A stretch of DNA of 64,000 nt from Bacteroidota bacterium. Lineage in GTDB: Bacteria; Bacteroidota; Bacteroidia; AKYH767-A; OLB10. The position numbers and the translations under genes are program-made. The notes under the pieces were generated by a model. The model searched no databases and was not told the origin of the DNA. It saw only the letters and a program-made list of their open reading frames with translations. Numbering within the stretch: position 1 is the first letter of the stretch; each line of letters opens with the position of its first letter. Positions 47,620-57,132 of this stretch are shown in pieces. Location: positions 1-64,000 of the forward strand of contig JADKFV010000004.1 of NCBI GenBank assembly GCA_016717325.1, written 5' to 3'.

Positions 47620-48397
47620 GTATATCCAATTGTATATCCATTCCGTTTTCAAACTTATGACGCATAAATGGTTGCTTTATTTCACTGCCAATGGATTGAA
47701 TGTAATATCTGAAACCCTTTTCGGTAAGCAGTTGTAGCAGCTTGTGCAACTCCTGCTCATTCTTTTGCCAGCTATGGTATTCCACAAATAAGTAGTTCAC
47801 TTTATGCAACTGATCTCTGCAACTCAACAACACAGACATTTCTGCTCCTTCAATATCCATTTTCAATAAGTCAATATGCTTTTCATTTTGCAAAAGTGCG
47901 GCAAGATTTACGCTTGACACTTTTGTTTTATTACCTTCAAAAAAAATAGAACCTCCATCTGCACCTTCGCTACCAAATTCAATTCCATCATTATTAATCC
48001 AAACTGCAGAATTAAATAATTCGACCCCTGTGGGTGCATTGGCAAGAATATTTTTTTGCAAACATTCAAATGCTTTTGCATCAGGCTCGAATGATTTTAT
48101 AATAGAATTGGGATATGTTTTTTTGAAATAAATACTGGCTACGCCAACATTGGCGCCACAATCATAAATCAAGGGATTATCATTTTTAGTTGGGAAAAAC
48201 ATTCGTTGTTCTACAAAAAATTCTTTGAGTTGATAGGCCACCGATAAAAAATCTGTAACCATAAAAGTCATGGCATTAAATGTAAACTCATGTTTTTTAT
48301 ATCGCGGAAATAACGATGCAGATTCAATCAACTTTTCAATTTCAGAAGGTGGGCCATTGAAAGTTCGGTTGAGTATTTTTTTTATTTTTGATTTCAT
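47597..48397 (-). CDS. FkbM-family methyltransferase
   Basis: 266 residues: SAM-binding core with IYDCGANVGVASIYFKKTYP, SIIKSFEPDAKAFECLQKNI, and LLKMDIEGAEMSVLLSCRDQ, all typical of FkbM. These enzymes methylate sugar hydroxyls, here probably a glycan cap or residue. In ABC-exported O-antigens, terminal methylation often sets chain length and is read by the Wzt C-terminal domain; that link is inference. Confidence 0.85.
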   Translation of the reverse strand: MKSKIKKILNRTFNGPPSEIEKLIESASLFPRYKKHEFTFNAMTFMVTDFLSVAYQLKEFFVEQRMFFPTKNDNPLIYDCGANVGVASIYFKKTYPNSIIKSFEPDAKAFECLQKNILANAPTGVELFNSAVWINNDGIEFGSEGADGGSIFFEGNKTKVSSVNLAALLQNEKHIDLLKMDIEGAEMSVLLSCRDQLHKVNYLFVEYHSWQKNEQELHKLLQLLTEKGFRYYIQSIGSEIKQPFMRHKFENGMDIQLDIHAINNNF

Positions 48398-48400
48398 TGA

Positions 48401-49259
48401 TCAGCGGTTGCTTATATTTTTATCTATCCATCGAACTAAAGTAAATGGCAATTTTTTTCTCAATATTCCTTTAATAGAATTATCGCCCTGATTGATGTAA
48501 TAATATTTTCGGCTAAATTTTTTCCATTCTCTGATTGCAATTTCATCTTCAACAACTTCATCATCTGCAACATTTATGGGCTTATCAGACAAGATTAAAT
48601 TTTTATTGTAATCATAACCGGATGATTCGTGCGTTGCTTCGCTTCCTTCGCCAATATGCTTAGACATTGAATTTGCAGGAAAAAGTGTAAGCATATCATT
48701 TAAAATTAAAGAGGCAGTCCATCTTATTGCCCAACTGCTTATTTTATTCTCCAGTTGATGTTGTAACATTTTGCCCATGTATAAAATATCATCATCACAA
48801 TTAAAATAATTCCATTTGTTATTCGCTTTCAACTGTTGGATGAGTTTTGCACTATCTGGTTCAAAATAATTCCATGCACGTGCAAATGTAGCCCATGCAA
48901 TAGAGTCAGGATAGCGCATAAAAAAAGTTTCTTTAGACAGGCTTCGTTTGCAAAAACACAATTACATTTCCAAATTTATTCACCACTTCTGTAACACCTT
49001 CAATTACTGATGTTGCAAGACCTTTGTTAACTGAAGATTCAATTATTGTAACTGTTTTACACCATTCTTTTTCACGAATTACTTTTCTTGTTTCTTCAAT
49101 CTTAATACAATCCGAATTGGTGGCATTTTGTTTTGATCCGTCAGAAAAAATAAATAGATCAGACTCTGAAGCAAGTTCATTTACCGCCAAACACTCAAGC
49201 GTTTGCCGCGCAAGTTGAGGGCGATTATAAACGAACATTACAATGGGTGCAAGAGTCAT
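48401..49259 (-). pseudogene. Glycosyltransferase with its central part deleted
   Basis: The N-terminal piece (PIVMFVYNRPQLARQTLECL; LFIFSDGSKQNATNSDC; LATSVIEGVTEVVNKFGNVI) is a GT2-like start. It runs into an unrelated frame at about 48941-48960, and the C-terminal piece (SLSKETFFMRYPDSIAWATF; WAIRWTASLILNDMLTLFP) resumes in another frame. In this family about 75 residues with the acidic metal site (EDD) and the SISGY segment lie between; they are missing here. A homopolymer slip cannot explain that, so this is a true internal deletion, and catalysis should be lost. Confidence 0.75.
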
Positions 49260-49969
49260 TTTATACGTTGCCAGATTGAAGTTTGTGAGAATTGCTTGTT
49301 ATATGGAGCGGGGCCGGTGCATTGCAAAACACATTTAAATTTTTGATCTATCAATTGTTTGGTTGCACTAAGATAATAATCGCGGTCGCTGTTGTCTAAA
49401 ATTAAATAGCCTCCAATTTTTATCTTAGGCAAACTATGCTTGATGCATGATGGACGCGAACGGCCATCTACTAAAACAAAATCAAAATAACCGGCAGCAT
49501 AAGCGTCTATTGCCGATGTGTAATTGTGAAAGTGAAATCCTTTTGATTTTAAATCGGCTGATGAATAATTATCGGGGTTCGACTTATCAGGATGTTGCAC
49601 AAAATCGCCTTGCTGCGGTTCTATATAACTGCCTTTCCAATTATTCAATTTTTGCTTTTCAATAATGCCGGTCAAAATCTTGAACCACTCTTTATCGTGT
49701 TCTACAGTAATTACTTCACCGGCTTGCTTCACAAAAAAAAGTGTAGAACCTCCGCCACCATATTCAAATACTTTGGATTGGATGGTTACAGCTTTTTGTA
49801 AAAAACAGATAGCATCAAACGTAATCCAGGGTTGCTCATCTTTAACCGAAGATGAATCAGGTTGTAATGACTTTTGCCATTGGAAAAAATATTTAAACTG
49901 ACCTAAATAAGTTCCTTTTGCTTTGCCAATTCTTATGTAGTGATAAAATGTTTTTAGGGATGAAAGCAT
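49256..49969 (-). CDS. SAM-dependent methyltransferase-like protein
   Basis: 237 residues. SAM-binding region VFEYGGGGSTLFFVKQAGEV, then ITVEHDKEWFKILTGIIEKQ, DFVLVDGRSRPSCIKHSLPK and GGYLILDNSDRDYYL: a Rossmann methyltransferase order. Probably methylates a glycan residue given its place just after wzt. Overlaps the broken GT by ATGA; 5 bases after wzt. Confidence 0.75.
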   Translation of the reverse strand: MLSSLKTFYHYIRIGKAKGTYLGQFKYFFQWQKSLQPDSSSVKDEQPWITFDAICFLQKAVTIQSKVFEYGGGGSTLFFVKQAGEVITVEHDKEWFKILTGIIEKQKLNNWKGSYIEPQQGDFVQHPDKSNPDNYSSADLKSKGFHFHNYTSAIDAYAAGYFDFVLVDGRSRPSCIKHSLPKIKIGGYLILDNSDRDYYLSATKQLIDQKFKCVLQCTGPAPYNKQFSQTSIWQRIK

Positions 49970-49974
49970 GGTTA

Positions 49975-51236
49975 TTATTTTAGTTCAAATGAATGGTTGA
50001 TATAAAATGTTCCCTGTCCTTCGGGAGGTAATTTACCGGTATTGTAAAAGTCGCCAGCCTCAACATCAATAGTGCCGGCTTGTTGAATCCAGTCGGCAAT
50101 TTCAGCATTTACGGTTGAAAACAAAACAAAAGGATAAGACCCTTGCTTTAACGGCAACTTTTCTATTTTTAATTCTATTGTGTTGCTGTTCACATTATTA
50201 AAAATCTGACTTGTAACCTCATTGCTAAACTGTGTTATACGCGTTCCATAATCGTCATCGAGGCCAATGGCCAAATGCAAATTATTTATAACCTGATTAT
50301 TTTTCCTGCTAAACTTTATTTGTATTACTGCATCTTTTCCGCATTGAAACGATTGCAGATTATTGCCCGCTGTGTCTTTCAATTCAACGGCTTCGAAGCG
50401 TATAGCACCATTGCCTTTTCTATCTTGCCTGTCGGCCAAATTTATTGCCTGCACTTTTGCAGCATCTTTTAAATAACCTGCAATTACTTTATCAACCTCG
50501 CCTGTTTCTTGTACTTCGCCTTTGAAAGATAAATAGCCTTGTCGCAAAGGCTTTGTATAGCGGCCATATTATGACTTACAAAAAGAACGGTGCGCCCACT
50601 ACTGGAAACATCTTTCATTTTTCCCAAACATTTTTTTTGAAACTCTGCATCGCCAACTGCAAGCACTTCGTCAACAATTAAAATTTCGGGTTCCAGGTGT
50701 GCGGCAACTGCAAATGCAAGGCGCACATACATTCCACTTGAATATCGCTTTACAGGAGTATCAAGAAATTGTTCTACACCGGAGAATTCAACAATCTCAT
50801 CAAACTTGCTTTTGATTTCGGCTTTTCGCATTCCAAGTATTGAGCCATTAAGAAAAATGTTTTCGCGACCTGTCAATTCAGGATGAAAGCCTGTTCCCAC
50901 TTCGAGCAAACTTGCTACGCGCCCATCTATAGTAATGCGCCCTTTGGTTGGTGTAACAATGCGACTTAATATTTTTAAAAGTGTTGATTTGCCTGCCCCG
51001 TTACGGCCAATAATTCCTACTCTATCGCCTTGCTTTACCTCGAATGAAACATTATTTAATGCCCAAAATTCTTCGGTGTTTGTTTTGGAAAATATTTTTG
51101 ACGGACGAAAAATAGATTGTGCTTTGTCGGTAATTACATCGCGCAACGAATTATATGAACCTGTGTTTTGATGGTTCAACAAATATCGTTTACTGATATT
51201 TTCGACTTGTATAATATTATTTTCCATACATATCAA
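49975..51236 (-). CDS. wzt: Wzt: ABC exporter ATPase for surface polysaccharide, one frame break
   Basis: The N-terminal ATPase has Walker A GRNGAGKSTLLKIL, signature RYSSGMYVRLAFAVA, Walker B PEILIVDEVLAVGD and the switch His in FVSHNMAAIQS. The frame breaks at the T3/A3 run 50521-50523; adding one base joins KAIYLSK to GEVQETGEVDKVIAGYLKDA and the C-terminal Wzt carbohydrate-binding domain (IRFEAVELKDTAGNNLQSFQ to GTFYINHSFELK). About 420 residues joined. Wzt powers export of the lipid-linked polymer with Wzm and recognises its capped end. Overlaps wzm by ATGA. Confidence 0.9.
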
Positions 51237-52075
51237 ATAACATCCGCAAAGGATTTTTCCATTTTACGAAAATACCAAATACCCATAATTAATAATAGAA
51301 TACTCACAGTGATTGATGCAATAAATGGATTCAAATGTAAAGGAGTTTCGCCTCCCAGAATACACCACCGAAAACCATCGATAATTCCAACCATAGGATT
51401 TAATGTATAAATATATTTTACGAGTTGCGGAATTCTTGTACTGTTATAAATATCTGCACTGCTGAATGCAATGGGAGAAATGTACAAACCAAACTGAACA
51501 ATGAAAGGAATTACATAACGAAAATCGCGGTACTTTACATTTAATGCAGCGATGAATAAACCCGCACCAATTGAGGTAACAAGTGCTAAAAATAAAAATA
51601 GTGGCAATAATAAAATTTTTACATCGGGCACAAATTGATAGTAAAGCATTATAATTAATAAAATGACAAACGAAATCAGAAAATCGATAAGGCACACAAT
51701 TACTGTACTTGCAGGTATTATTAAACGGGGGAAATAAACTTTGGTGAGTAAATTAGAATTGGCAACAAGGGAACCACTTGCCTCGCTAAAAGAGGAAGAA
51801 AAAAATTGCCAGGGCAATGTTGCAGCACACACTAATAAAATTCGTGGAATTCCTTGGGGCACTTTCGACTCGAACAACCAACCTATAAACCACATTACAA
51901 AAATAGTAAGCAAAGGCCTGATAACTGCCCAAAGTAAACCAATGGCTGTTTGTTTATATTTTACCAATACATCGCGCCAGGCAAGAAAATAAAAAAGCCC
52001 GCGATAGTTCCAAAGGTCTTTCCAATAGTTGCTATTTTCGCTACTCGGCTCTATTACAATTCGATGTTTACTCAA
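51233..52075 (-). CDS. wzm: Wzm: ABC exporter permease for surface polysaccharide
   Basis: 280 residues, ABC-2 family, six membrane helices. Typical start of the family: LWNYRGLFYFLAWRDVLVKY followed by KQTAIGLLWAVIRPLLTIFV, then KVPQGIPRILLVCAATLPWQ FF and VYFPRLIIPASTVIV, closing with NPMVGIIDGFRWCILGG. First gene of the minus-strand glycan locus. With Wzt it carries the finished polymer on undecaprenyl diphosphate across the inner membrane. Confidence 0.92.
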   Translation of the reverse strand: MSKHRIVIEPSSENSNYWKDLWNYRGLFYFLAWRDVLVKYKQTAIGLLWAVIRPLLTIFVMWFIGWLFESKVPQGIPRILLVCAATLPWQFFSSSFSEASGSLVANSNLLTKVYFPRLIIPASTVIVCLIDFLISFVILLIIMLYYQFVPDVKILLLPLFLFLALVTSIGAGLFIAALNVKYRDFRYVIPFIVQFGLYISPIAFSSADIYNSTRIPQLVKYIYTLNPMVGIIDGFRWCILGGETPLHLNPFIASITVSILLLIMGIWYFRKMEKSFADVI

Positions 52076-52135
52076 GTATAAAAACTTTTGCTCACAGTTT
52101 ATAATCCTACGTCAAAATCCAATGTTGCAAAGCAA

Positions 52136-53713
52136 TTACTTCGCAATGCTCACCGAACGCATTTCGCGTATTACGGTTACTTTCACTTGTCCGGGATAAG
52201 TCATTTCGTTTTGTATGCGTTGCGCAATTTGAAACGACATGTCTTCGGCTTGCTTATCGTTTACTTTGCCGCTTTCTACTATCACGCGCAATTCGCGTCC
52301 TGCCTGTATGGCAAAAGATTTTTCTACTCCGCTGTATGACGATGCCAATGCTTCGAGGTCTTTCAATCGTTTCATGTATTGCTCGGCCATTTCGCGTCTT
52401 GCTCCGGGGCGTGCACCCGATATGGCATCGCACACCTGTATGATTGGCGATATTAAACTTGTCATTTCTATTTCATCGTGATGGGCACCAATGGCGTTAC
52501 ACACTTCAGGATTCTCTTTATATTTTTCGGCAAGCTTCATTCCTAAAATGGCATGTGGCAATTCCGGTTCATCATCGGGCACTTTACCTATATCGTGCAA
52601 TAAGCCGGCACGTTTTGCAAGCTTTACATTCATGCCCAATTCTGTTGCCATTATAGCACACAGGTTTGCAACCTCGCGCGAGTGTTGCAATAAATTTTGC
52701 CCATAAGATGAACGGTATTTCATACGACCTATCATGCGTATTAATTCCGGTGCAAGGCCATGTATTCCTAAATCGATTGTGGTACGTTTTCCTATTTCAA
52801 CTATTTCATCTTCGAGTTGGCGCTTTACTTTATTTACTACTTCTTCTATACGCGCAGGGTGTATACGGCCATCACTCACAAGCTGATGCATGGCAAGGCG
52901 TGCAAGCTCTCTGCGCACAGGGTCGAAGCATGACAATACTATTGCTTCGGGCGTATCGTCCACAATAATTTCAACTCCGGTTGCAGCTTCTATAGCACGA
53001 ATATTACGTCCTTCGCGGCCTATGATTCGGCCCTTTACTTCATCGTTTTCAATATTGAAAACCGTAACGGCATTTTCTACAGCATGCTCGGTAGCTACAC
53101 GTTGAATGGTTTGTATCACAATTTTCTTTGCCTCTTTGCTTGCAGTAAGCTTGGCTTCTTCCATGGTTTCTTTTACGTATGACATAGCACTCATCTTGGC
53201 ATCGTTTTTCAATGCTTCTACTAATTGTGCTTTGGCATCGGTTTGGCTAAGGCCGGCAATTTTTTCTAATTGCTGCACTTGTTTTCGTGTGCTTTGTCGA
53301 GTTCAGCTTTGCGCTTTTCGGCACCATCCAATTGATTTTTTAAACTTATTTGAATGGCGTCTACTTCGCTTTGCTTGCGAGTGAGTTGTTCTTTTTGTGT
53401 GTTGATTTGCTGGTTGAGTTGTTGCTCTTTTTTGTTTGTATTTATTTTCGTTGGCAACTATTTGCTTTTCTCGTTCGGCAATATTTTTATCGTGTTCGGT
53501 TTTTAATTGATAAAATTTTTCTTTGGCTTCCAGCATTTTATCTTTCTTCATTACTTCGGCTTGCGCCTGTGCTTCTTTAAGCACCAGTTGCGCTTGTTCT
53601 TCGGCAGCTTTTACCTTGCCCCCCGAACTTTTGCTGAGCGCCATATATGCTATGCCTCCTCCAAGTATGAGGCCGGCTATGGCTGCTATTATTGTCAATA
53701 TAATTGGATCCAT
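52136..53713 (-). CDS. rny: Ribonuclease Y, two homopolymer frame breaks
   Basis: Start MDPIILTIIAAIAGLILGGG (ATG 53711-53713) gives the N-terminal membrane helix, then a long coiled coil, a KH domain (GRIIGREGRNIRAIEAATGV), and an HD domain (AGLLHDIGKVPDDEPELPHA; NAIGAHHDEIEMTS). The frame breaks at the T6/A6 run 53428-53433 and at T4/A4 53282-53285; one base added or removed at each restores about 525 residues. RNase Y is the membrane-bound endonuclease that starts mRNA decay. Because the KH and HD parts are intact and well conserved, the breaks are probably sequence errors. Confidence 0.92.
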
Positions 53714-53789
53714 TTTTATTTTTGTGTGTTTGTATTTTAAGTATTTATATTCAGTTAAATTATTTTTGTTTTGTTCACATAAGGGCATA

Positions 53790-53957
53790 AAAAACCCGCT
53801 TGCATCCTAACCATTTTAAACCCCAATTAATATGGGAGGGGCATCCGGGTCATTCTTACGTCCACTGATTTGCTTGCGCAAATACTCATAACCGAAGTTG
53901 TGAGTCGAGGCCTGTCTTACAAACCGCTAAGTGTTGCCCCAATGGTATTTTAAATGT
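53790..53957 (-). ncRNA. Structured RNA between zapA and rny, possibly 6S-like
   Basis: On the minus strand, tttaaa (53949-53954) and ggggca (53935-53940) pair with tgcccc (53838-53843) and tttaaa (53815-53820), closing a long stem. Inside are two adjacent perfect hairpins: actcacaac-uucg-guuaugagu (53884-53905, 9 bp with UUCG) and atttgc-gcaa-gcaaat (53868-53883, GNRA loop). A T-run follows at 53790-53796. 6S RNA genes lie near zapA in many bacteria, and I recall the rny/zapA gap as its place in Bacteroidota, but I could not check a family match. Confidence 0.5.
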
Positions 53958-54046
53958 TGAGTTTAAATATAGAAACAGGATACAAACGGGATATCGTTTG
54001 TTGATGTACACGAGTGATGTACACAATCATTATCGTCAAAGAACGG

Positions 54047-54340
54047 TTACTCAGTATCTAAATAAGAATTGATTTTTTGTTTCAATTCAATATTTATTTT
54101 GTCGGCAAAAGATTGTAAATGTTCCTTTTCAAGCTTTAAGCGCTCATAGTCTGTGGCTATTTTGATAATAGCCATATTCAGCAGCTCATTTTTATCCGAA
54201 ACTTTGTATTGCTTTTGCAATTGCGCCAAAGTTGATGTTATGTTTTCTCCGGCCTGCTGTACTTGTTTACTTCCAATTCCCTGGATTTTAATTTGGTACT
54301 CGCGGCCATTTATCGACAAACTAACTGTTTCGGTGCTCAT
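54047..54340 (-). CDS. zapA: Cell division protein ZapA
   Basis: 97 residues: SLSINGREYQIKIQGIGSKQ start typical of ZapA, then a C-terminal coiled coil (LLNMAIIKIATDYERLKLEK; HLQSFADKINIELKQKINSY). ZapA bundles FtsZ filaments at mid-cell. Overlaps the upstream coiled-coil gene by ATGA. Confidence 0.9.
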   Translation of the reverse strand: MSTETVSLSINGREYQIKIQGIGSKQVQQAGENITSTLAQLQKQYKVSDKNELLNMAIIKIATDYERLKLEKEHLQSFADKINIELKQKINSYLDTE

Positions 54341-54624
54341 CCTTCAATCGTTTTTATGCAGTGGTCTATGGCTTCAATGTATGATGCAAGTTGTGCTTTC
54401 AATGCCTCGGTGTTTCCACCTTCTTGCTTTATTGATTCGGCCATTTGTGCCGCGCTCATAGTCCGCTGTGTTGCCTTTTGTTCGGTATCCCTGTTTGTTA
54501 TTTTCTCGCTCAACTCCTTATTCTCGGCAGTAAGCACTTCTATTTTTTTCTTACTTGCCTTGTGCAAATGTATTAATTTTTCAACTAAACCATTCAATTC
54601 GTCAAAATTATCAATCGCTGCCAT
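54337..54624 (-). CDS. Small coiled-coil protein coupled to zapA
   Basis: 95 residues, nearly all helical with heptads (DELNGLVEKLIHLHKASKKK; IEVLTAENKELSEKITNRD). It overlaps zapA by ATGA. Short coiled-coil proteins of this type, sometimes called ZapB-like, are usual before zapA in the phylum; a role in division is inferred from the position. Confidence 0.75.
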   Translation of the reverse strand: MAAIDNFDELNGLVEKLIHLHKASKKKIEVLTAENKELSEKITNRDTEQKATQRTMSAAQMAESIKQEGGNTEALKAQLASYIEAIDHCIKTIEG

Positions 54625-54726
54625 TTTCTAATTTTATTTAATACTGATATTGAGGTTGCACAAATCTAAGCTTTTGTTTTTAATTGTGGTGATGATATTT
54701 TTGGACTTGTCTGCGACCGCTCAACG

Positions 54727-55090
54727 CCAAGGTTTGTGTCCCCACAAACCTTGATTGCTTCATCAATTCAATTTCTTAATACCATGGGTTTCACCCATGG
54801 CTATTCAAGTTTATCCCCTTCGGGGATTTTCACCGCCAAGGTTTGTGTCCACTAAGCTAAGGTTTGTGTCCCCACAAACCTTGATTGCTTCATCAATTCA
54901 ATTTCATAATACCATGGGTTTCACCCATGGCTATTCAAGTTTATCCCCTTCGGGGATTTTCACCTCCAGGGTTTATGTCCACTAAGCCAAGGTTGGTGTC
55001 CCCACAAACCTTGATTGCTTAATCAATTCAATTTCTTAATACCATGGGTTGAAACCCATGGCTACAATATGCTTCATCCCTCCGGGATTA
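54727..55090. repeat. Three tandem 130-base hairpin cassettes
   Basis: Units start at 54727, 54857 and 54987. Each holds three palindromes in order: ggtttgtgtccccacaaacc, ccatgggtttcacccatgg and atccccttcggggat. The third unit diverges: ccatgggttgaaacccatgg, then gctacaatatgcttcatccc and tccggga. The frame at 54755-54985 is a repeat artefact. It shares the catggg palindrome and atattgtagc with the block at 31118-31447. Confidence 0.85.
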
Positions 55091-55167
55091 ATGGGGTGCT
55101 AATATTCTTCAGGCAAAATATTCCGAGAAAGCAATTGAGCCGTTTGCTCCGCTCTATTTTATAATAC

Positions 55168-55201
55168 AAAACCCGCAAGGTTTTAAAAACCTTGCGGGTT
55201 T
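55168..55201. repeat. Near-perfect palindrome
   Basis: aaacccgcaaggttttaaaa then accttgcgggttt: a 12-bp GC-containing stem plus an A/T stem. It resembles a bidirectional terminator but no gene ends close by; probably a dispersed hairpin. The rest of 55202-55520 has no gene. A copy of the CCCGAC hairpin with a different loop (cgaagt) is at 55404-55422. Confidence 0.6.
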
Positions 55202-55520
55202 GACTACGCTTTAAAATTTCAATATTAATTTCAGAGTCCTTATTTATTTTTTGTTTTTCAAAGGCATGAGAGACTCTGAAATTAATCTCGAGACAAAGTA
55301 CAACGCAGAGATTGCATCGCAGTTCGTGAATACTCACTGTGACAATTCGCAATGACGAACTTAAAACAATCCTCTCCACAAACGAAACAAGAAATGCTTG
55401 CATCCCGACCGAAGTGTCGGGGCTAAAAACAATCCTCTCAGCAAACGTAACAAAGAACTAAGAACTGGGCTATCCTCAAACGTAACGAAGAACGAAGAAC
55501 AATCCTCCCCGCAAACGTAA

Positions 55521-55894
55521 CTAAGAACCAATCCCCTCCAGCTTATATTTAAAAATCATCCCAATATTTTTTGCTTTGTGTTTGGCTTCATCGGCTTTGG
55601 GCCCGGCAAAATGTGTGTCTATTGTTTCATCAAAAAGTTTTAGCCATCTGTCGAAGTGTTCGCTTTTTATATTGTGTCCTATATGCTTATCGAATGGCGA
55701 ACCATTGTAATCCATTGTACCAATTAACAGTGTACCCCAAAAGCGATACATCTTTTCGAGGTGCAAAGGCCAATCCACTTTTGCATCGTCATTAAAAACA
55801 GGCGCCAACAAATCATCGGCATTTACTTTGTATAAAATGCATCTACAAAAGTTTTTACATCAACTTTATTTTCAATATCGCGCAACTCAATCAT
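55521..55894 (-). CDS. Group III truncated haemoglobin, one frame break
   Basis: About 124 residues when joined. ATG 55894 starts MIELRDIENKVDVKTFVDAF, ending YTK at an A3 run (55827-55829 on plus as ttt). With one A added, VNADDLLAPVFNDDAKVDWP follows, then HLEKMYRFWGTLLIG and the proximal His in KSEHFDRWLKLFDETIDTHF. Single-domain heme proteins of this group bind oxygen or NO; physiological role mostly unknown. Start overlaps the DUF1015 stop by ATGA. Confidence 0.8.
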
Positions 55895-57132
55895 AATGCA
55901 TGTATCAACAATCCACTGCGCAATTTTGGCTCGAACCAGGTTGTTTTTGGTGGCATTATTTTATTGGTATCAGCAATGTCCATCAGTTGTTGCATACTCA
56001 CAGGATACAGCGCAAAAGCCGCAGCCATATTGCCACTATCAACCCTGCGTTGCAATTCGCCAAGGCCGCGTATGCCGCCTATAAAATCAATTCGTTTATC
56101 TGTACGTAAATCTTTTATATTCAACAACGGTTCCAACACTTGTTCCGATAGTATGGTAACATCAAGTACGCCTATTGGATCGTTATCGTTATAGGTTCCT
56201 TCGCGTGCAGTAAGTTTATACCATGTTCCATTCAGGTACATACTCATCTCATGCAATGCCTGTGGTTTATAAATTTCAGCCCCTTTGTTTTCAACTACAA
56301 AACCTTTTTGCAACATGGCCACAAACTCATCGGTAGTATGTCCATTCAAATCTTTCACCACACGGTTGTAATCTATTATCTTCAGTTGATTGTCGGGAAA
56401 GTGCACCGCCATAAAAAAATTATATTCCTCATCACCGGTATGATTTGGGTTGGCCTCACGCATTTCTTGCCCCACAAGCGCAGCAGCAGCAGTGCGATGA
56501 TGCCCATCGGCCACATACGTATATCCAATGTTCGCAAATTCATTGCAAATCATTTTTATATCGCCATCATCATTCACAATCCAAACCGTGTGTCCTATGC
56601 CATCATCGGCCACAAAATCGTAAATGGGTTTTTCGGCAACCACTTTTGCAACCACCTTATCCAATGCTTCTACCTGGCGGTAAGCATAAAAAACCGGCTC
56701 GGCATGCATCTTCCCAACACGCACATGATTCTTGCGGTCTTCCTCTTTTTCGGGCCTTGTAAGTTCATGCTTCTTTACCACCCCGGCAAAGTAATCTTCT
56801 ATCGATGCCAACCCAACTATACCATATTGCTCACGCCCATCCATAGTTTGGCGATAAATGTACAAGCAAGGTTTATCCTCTGTAACAAAAACACCATCGG
56901 CCATCATTCTGTCGAAGTTACTTTTGCCCATTGCATACACCTCCGCAGCATAATGGTCCACATCATCGGGCAAATCCATTTCGGGTTTTATCACATGGTA
57001 AAAAGAATTAATGTTGTCGCCCGCTTCTATGCGCGCTTCTTTTTCGTCAAGCACATCGTATGGTCGCGATGCTACTTTCTCTGCCATATCCACACGCGGA
57101 CGAATCGCTTTGAATGGTTTTAATACCGCCAT
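55891..57132 (-). CDS. DUF1015-family protein
   Basis: 413 residues matching the DUF1015 pattern: KPFKAIRPRVDMAEKVASRP YDV start, NSFYHVIKPEMDLP, PCLYIYRQTMDGREQYGIVG, HELTRPEKEEDRKNHV, and YVADGHHRTAAAALVGQEMR, the ParB-like nucleotide-binding segment. Related archaeal enzymes are ADP-dependent serine kinases; the bacterial ones are not assigned, though they often sit with serine genes. Downstream haemoglobin overlaps by ATGA. A 290-residue frame on the other strand is its shadow. Confidence 0.85.
   Translation of the reverse strand: MAVLKPFKAIRPRVDMAEKVASRPYDVLDEKEARIEAGDNINSFYHVIKPEMDLPDDVDHYAAEVYAMGKSNFDRMMADGVFVTEDKPCLYIYRQTMDGREQYGIVGLASIEDYFAGVVKKHELTRPEKEEDRKNHVRVGKMHAEPVFYAYRQVEALDKVVAKVVAEKPIYDFVADDGIGHTVWIVNDDGDIKMICNEFANIGYTYVADGHHRTAAAALVGQEMREANPNHTGDEEYNFFMAVHFPDNQLKIIDYNRVVKDLNGHTTDEFVAMLQKGFVVENKGAEIYKPQALHEMSMYLNGTWYKLTAREGTYNDNDPIGVLDVTILSEQVLEPLLNIKDLRTDKRIDFIGGIRGLGELQRRVDSGNMAAAFALYPVSMQQLMDIADTNKIMPPKTTWFEPKLRSGLLIHAL

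Noticed and set aside
52136..53713. Programmed frameshifting in rny
   Set aside because: Two breaks at separate A-runs in the coiled coil, with no slippery-site/hairpin arrangement seen and many similar breaks elsewhere; sequence error is simpler.
56251..57123. Plus-strand frame of 290 residues
   Set aside because: Antisense to the well-supported DUF1015 gene; composition (His, Phe, Ile rich) is typical of a shadow.
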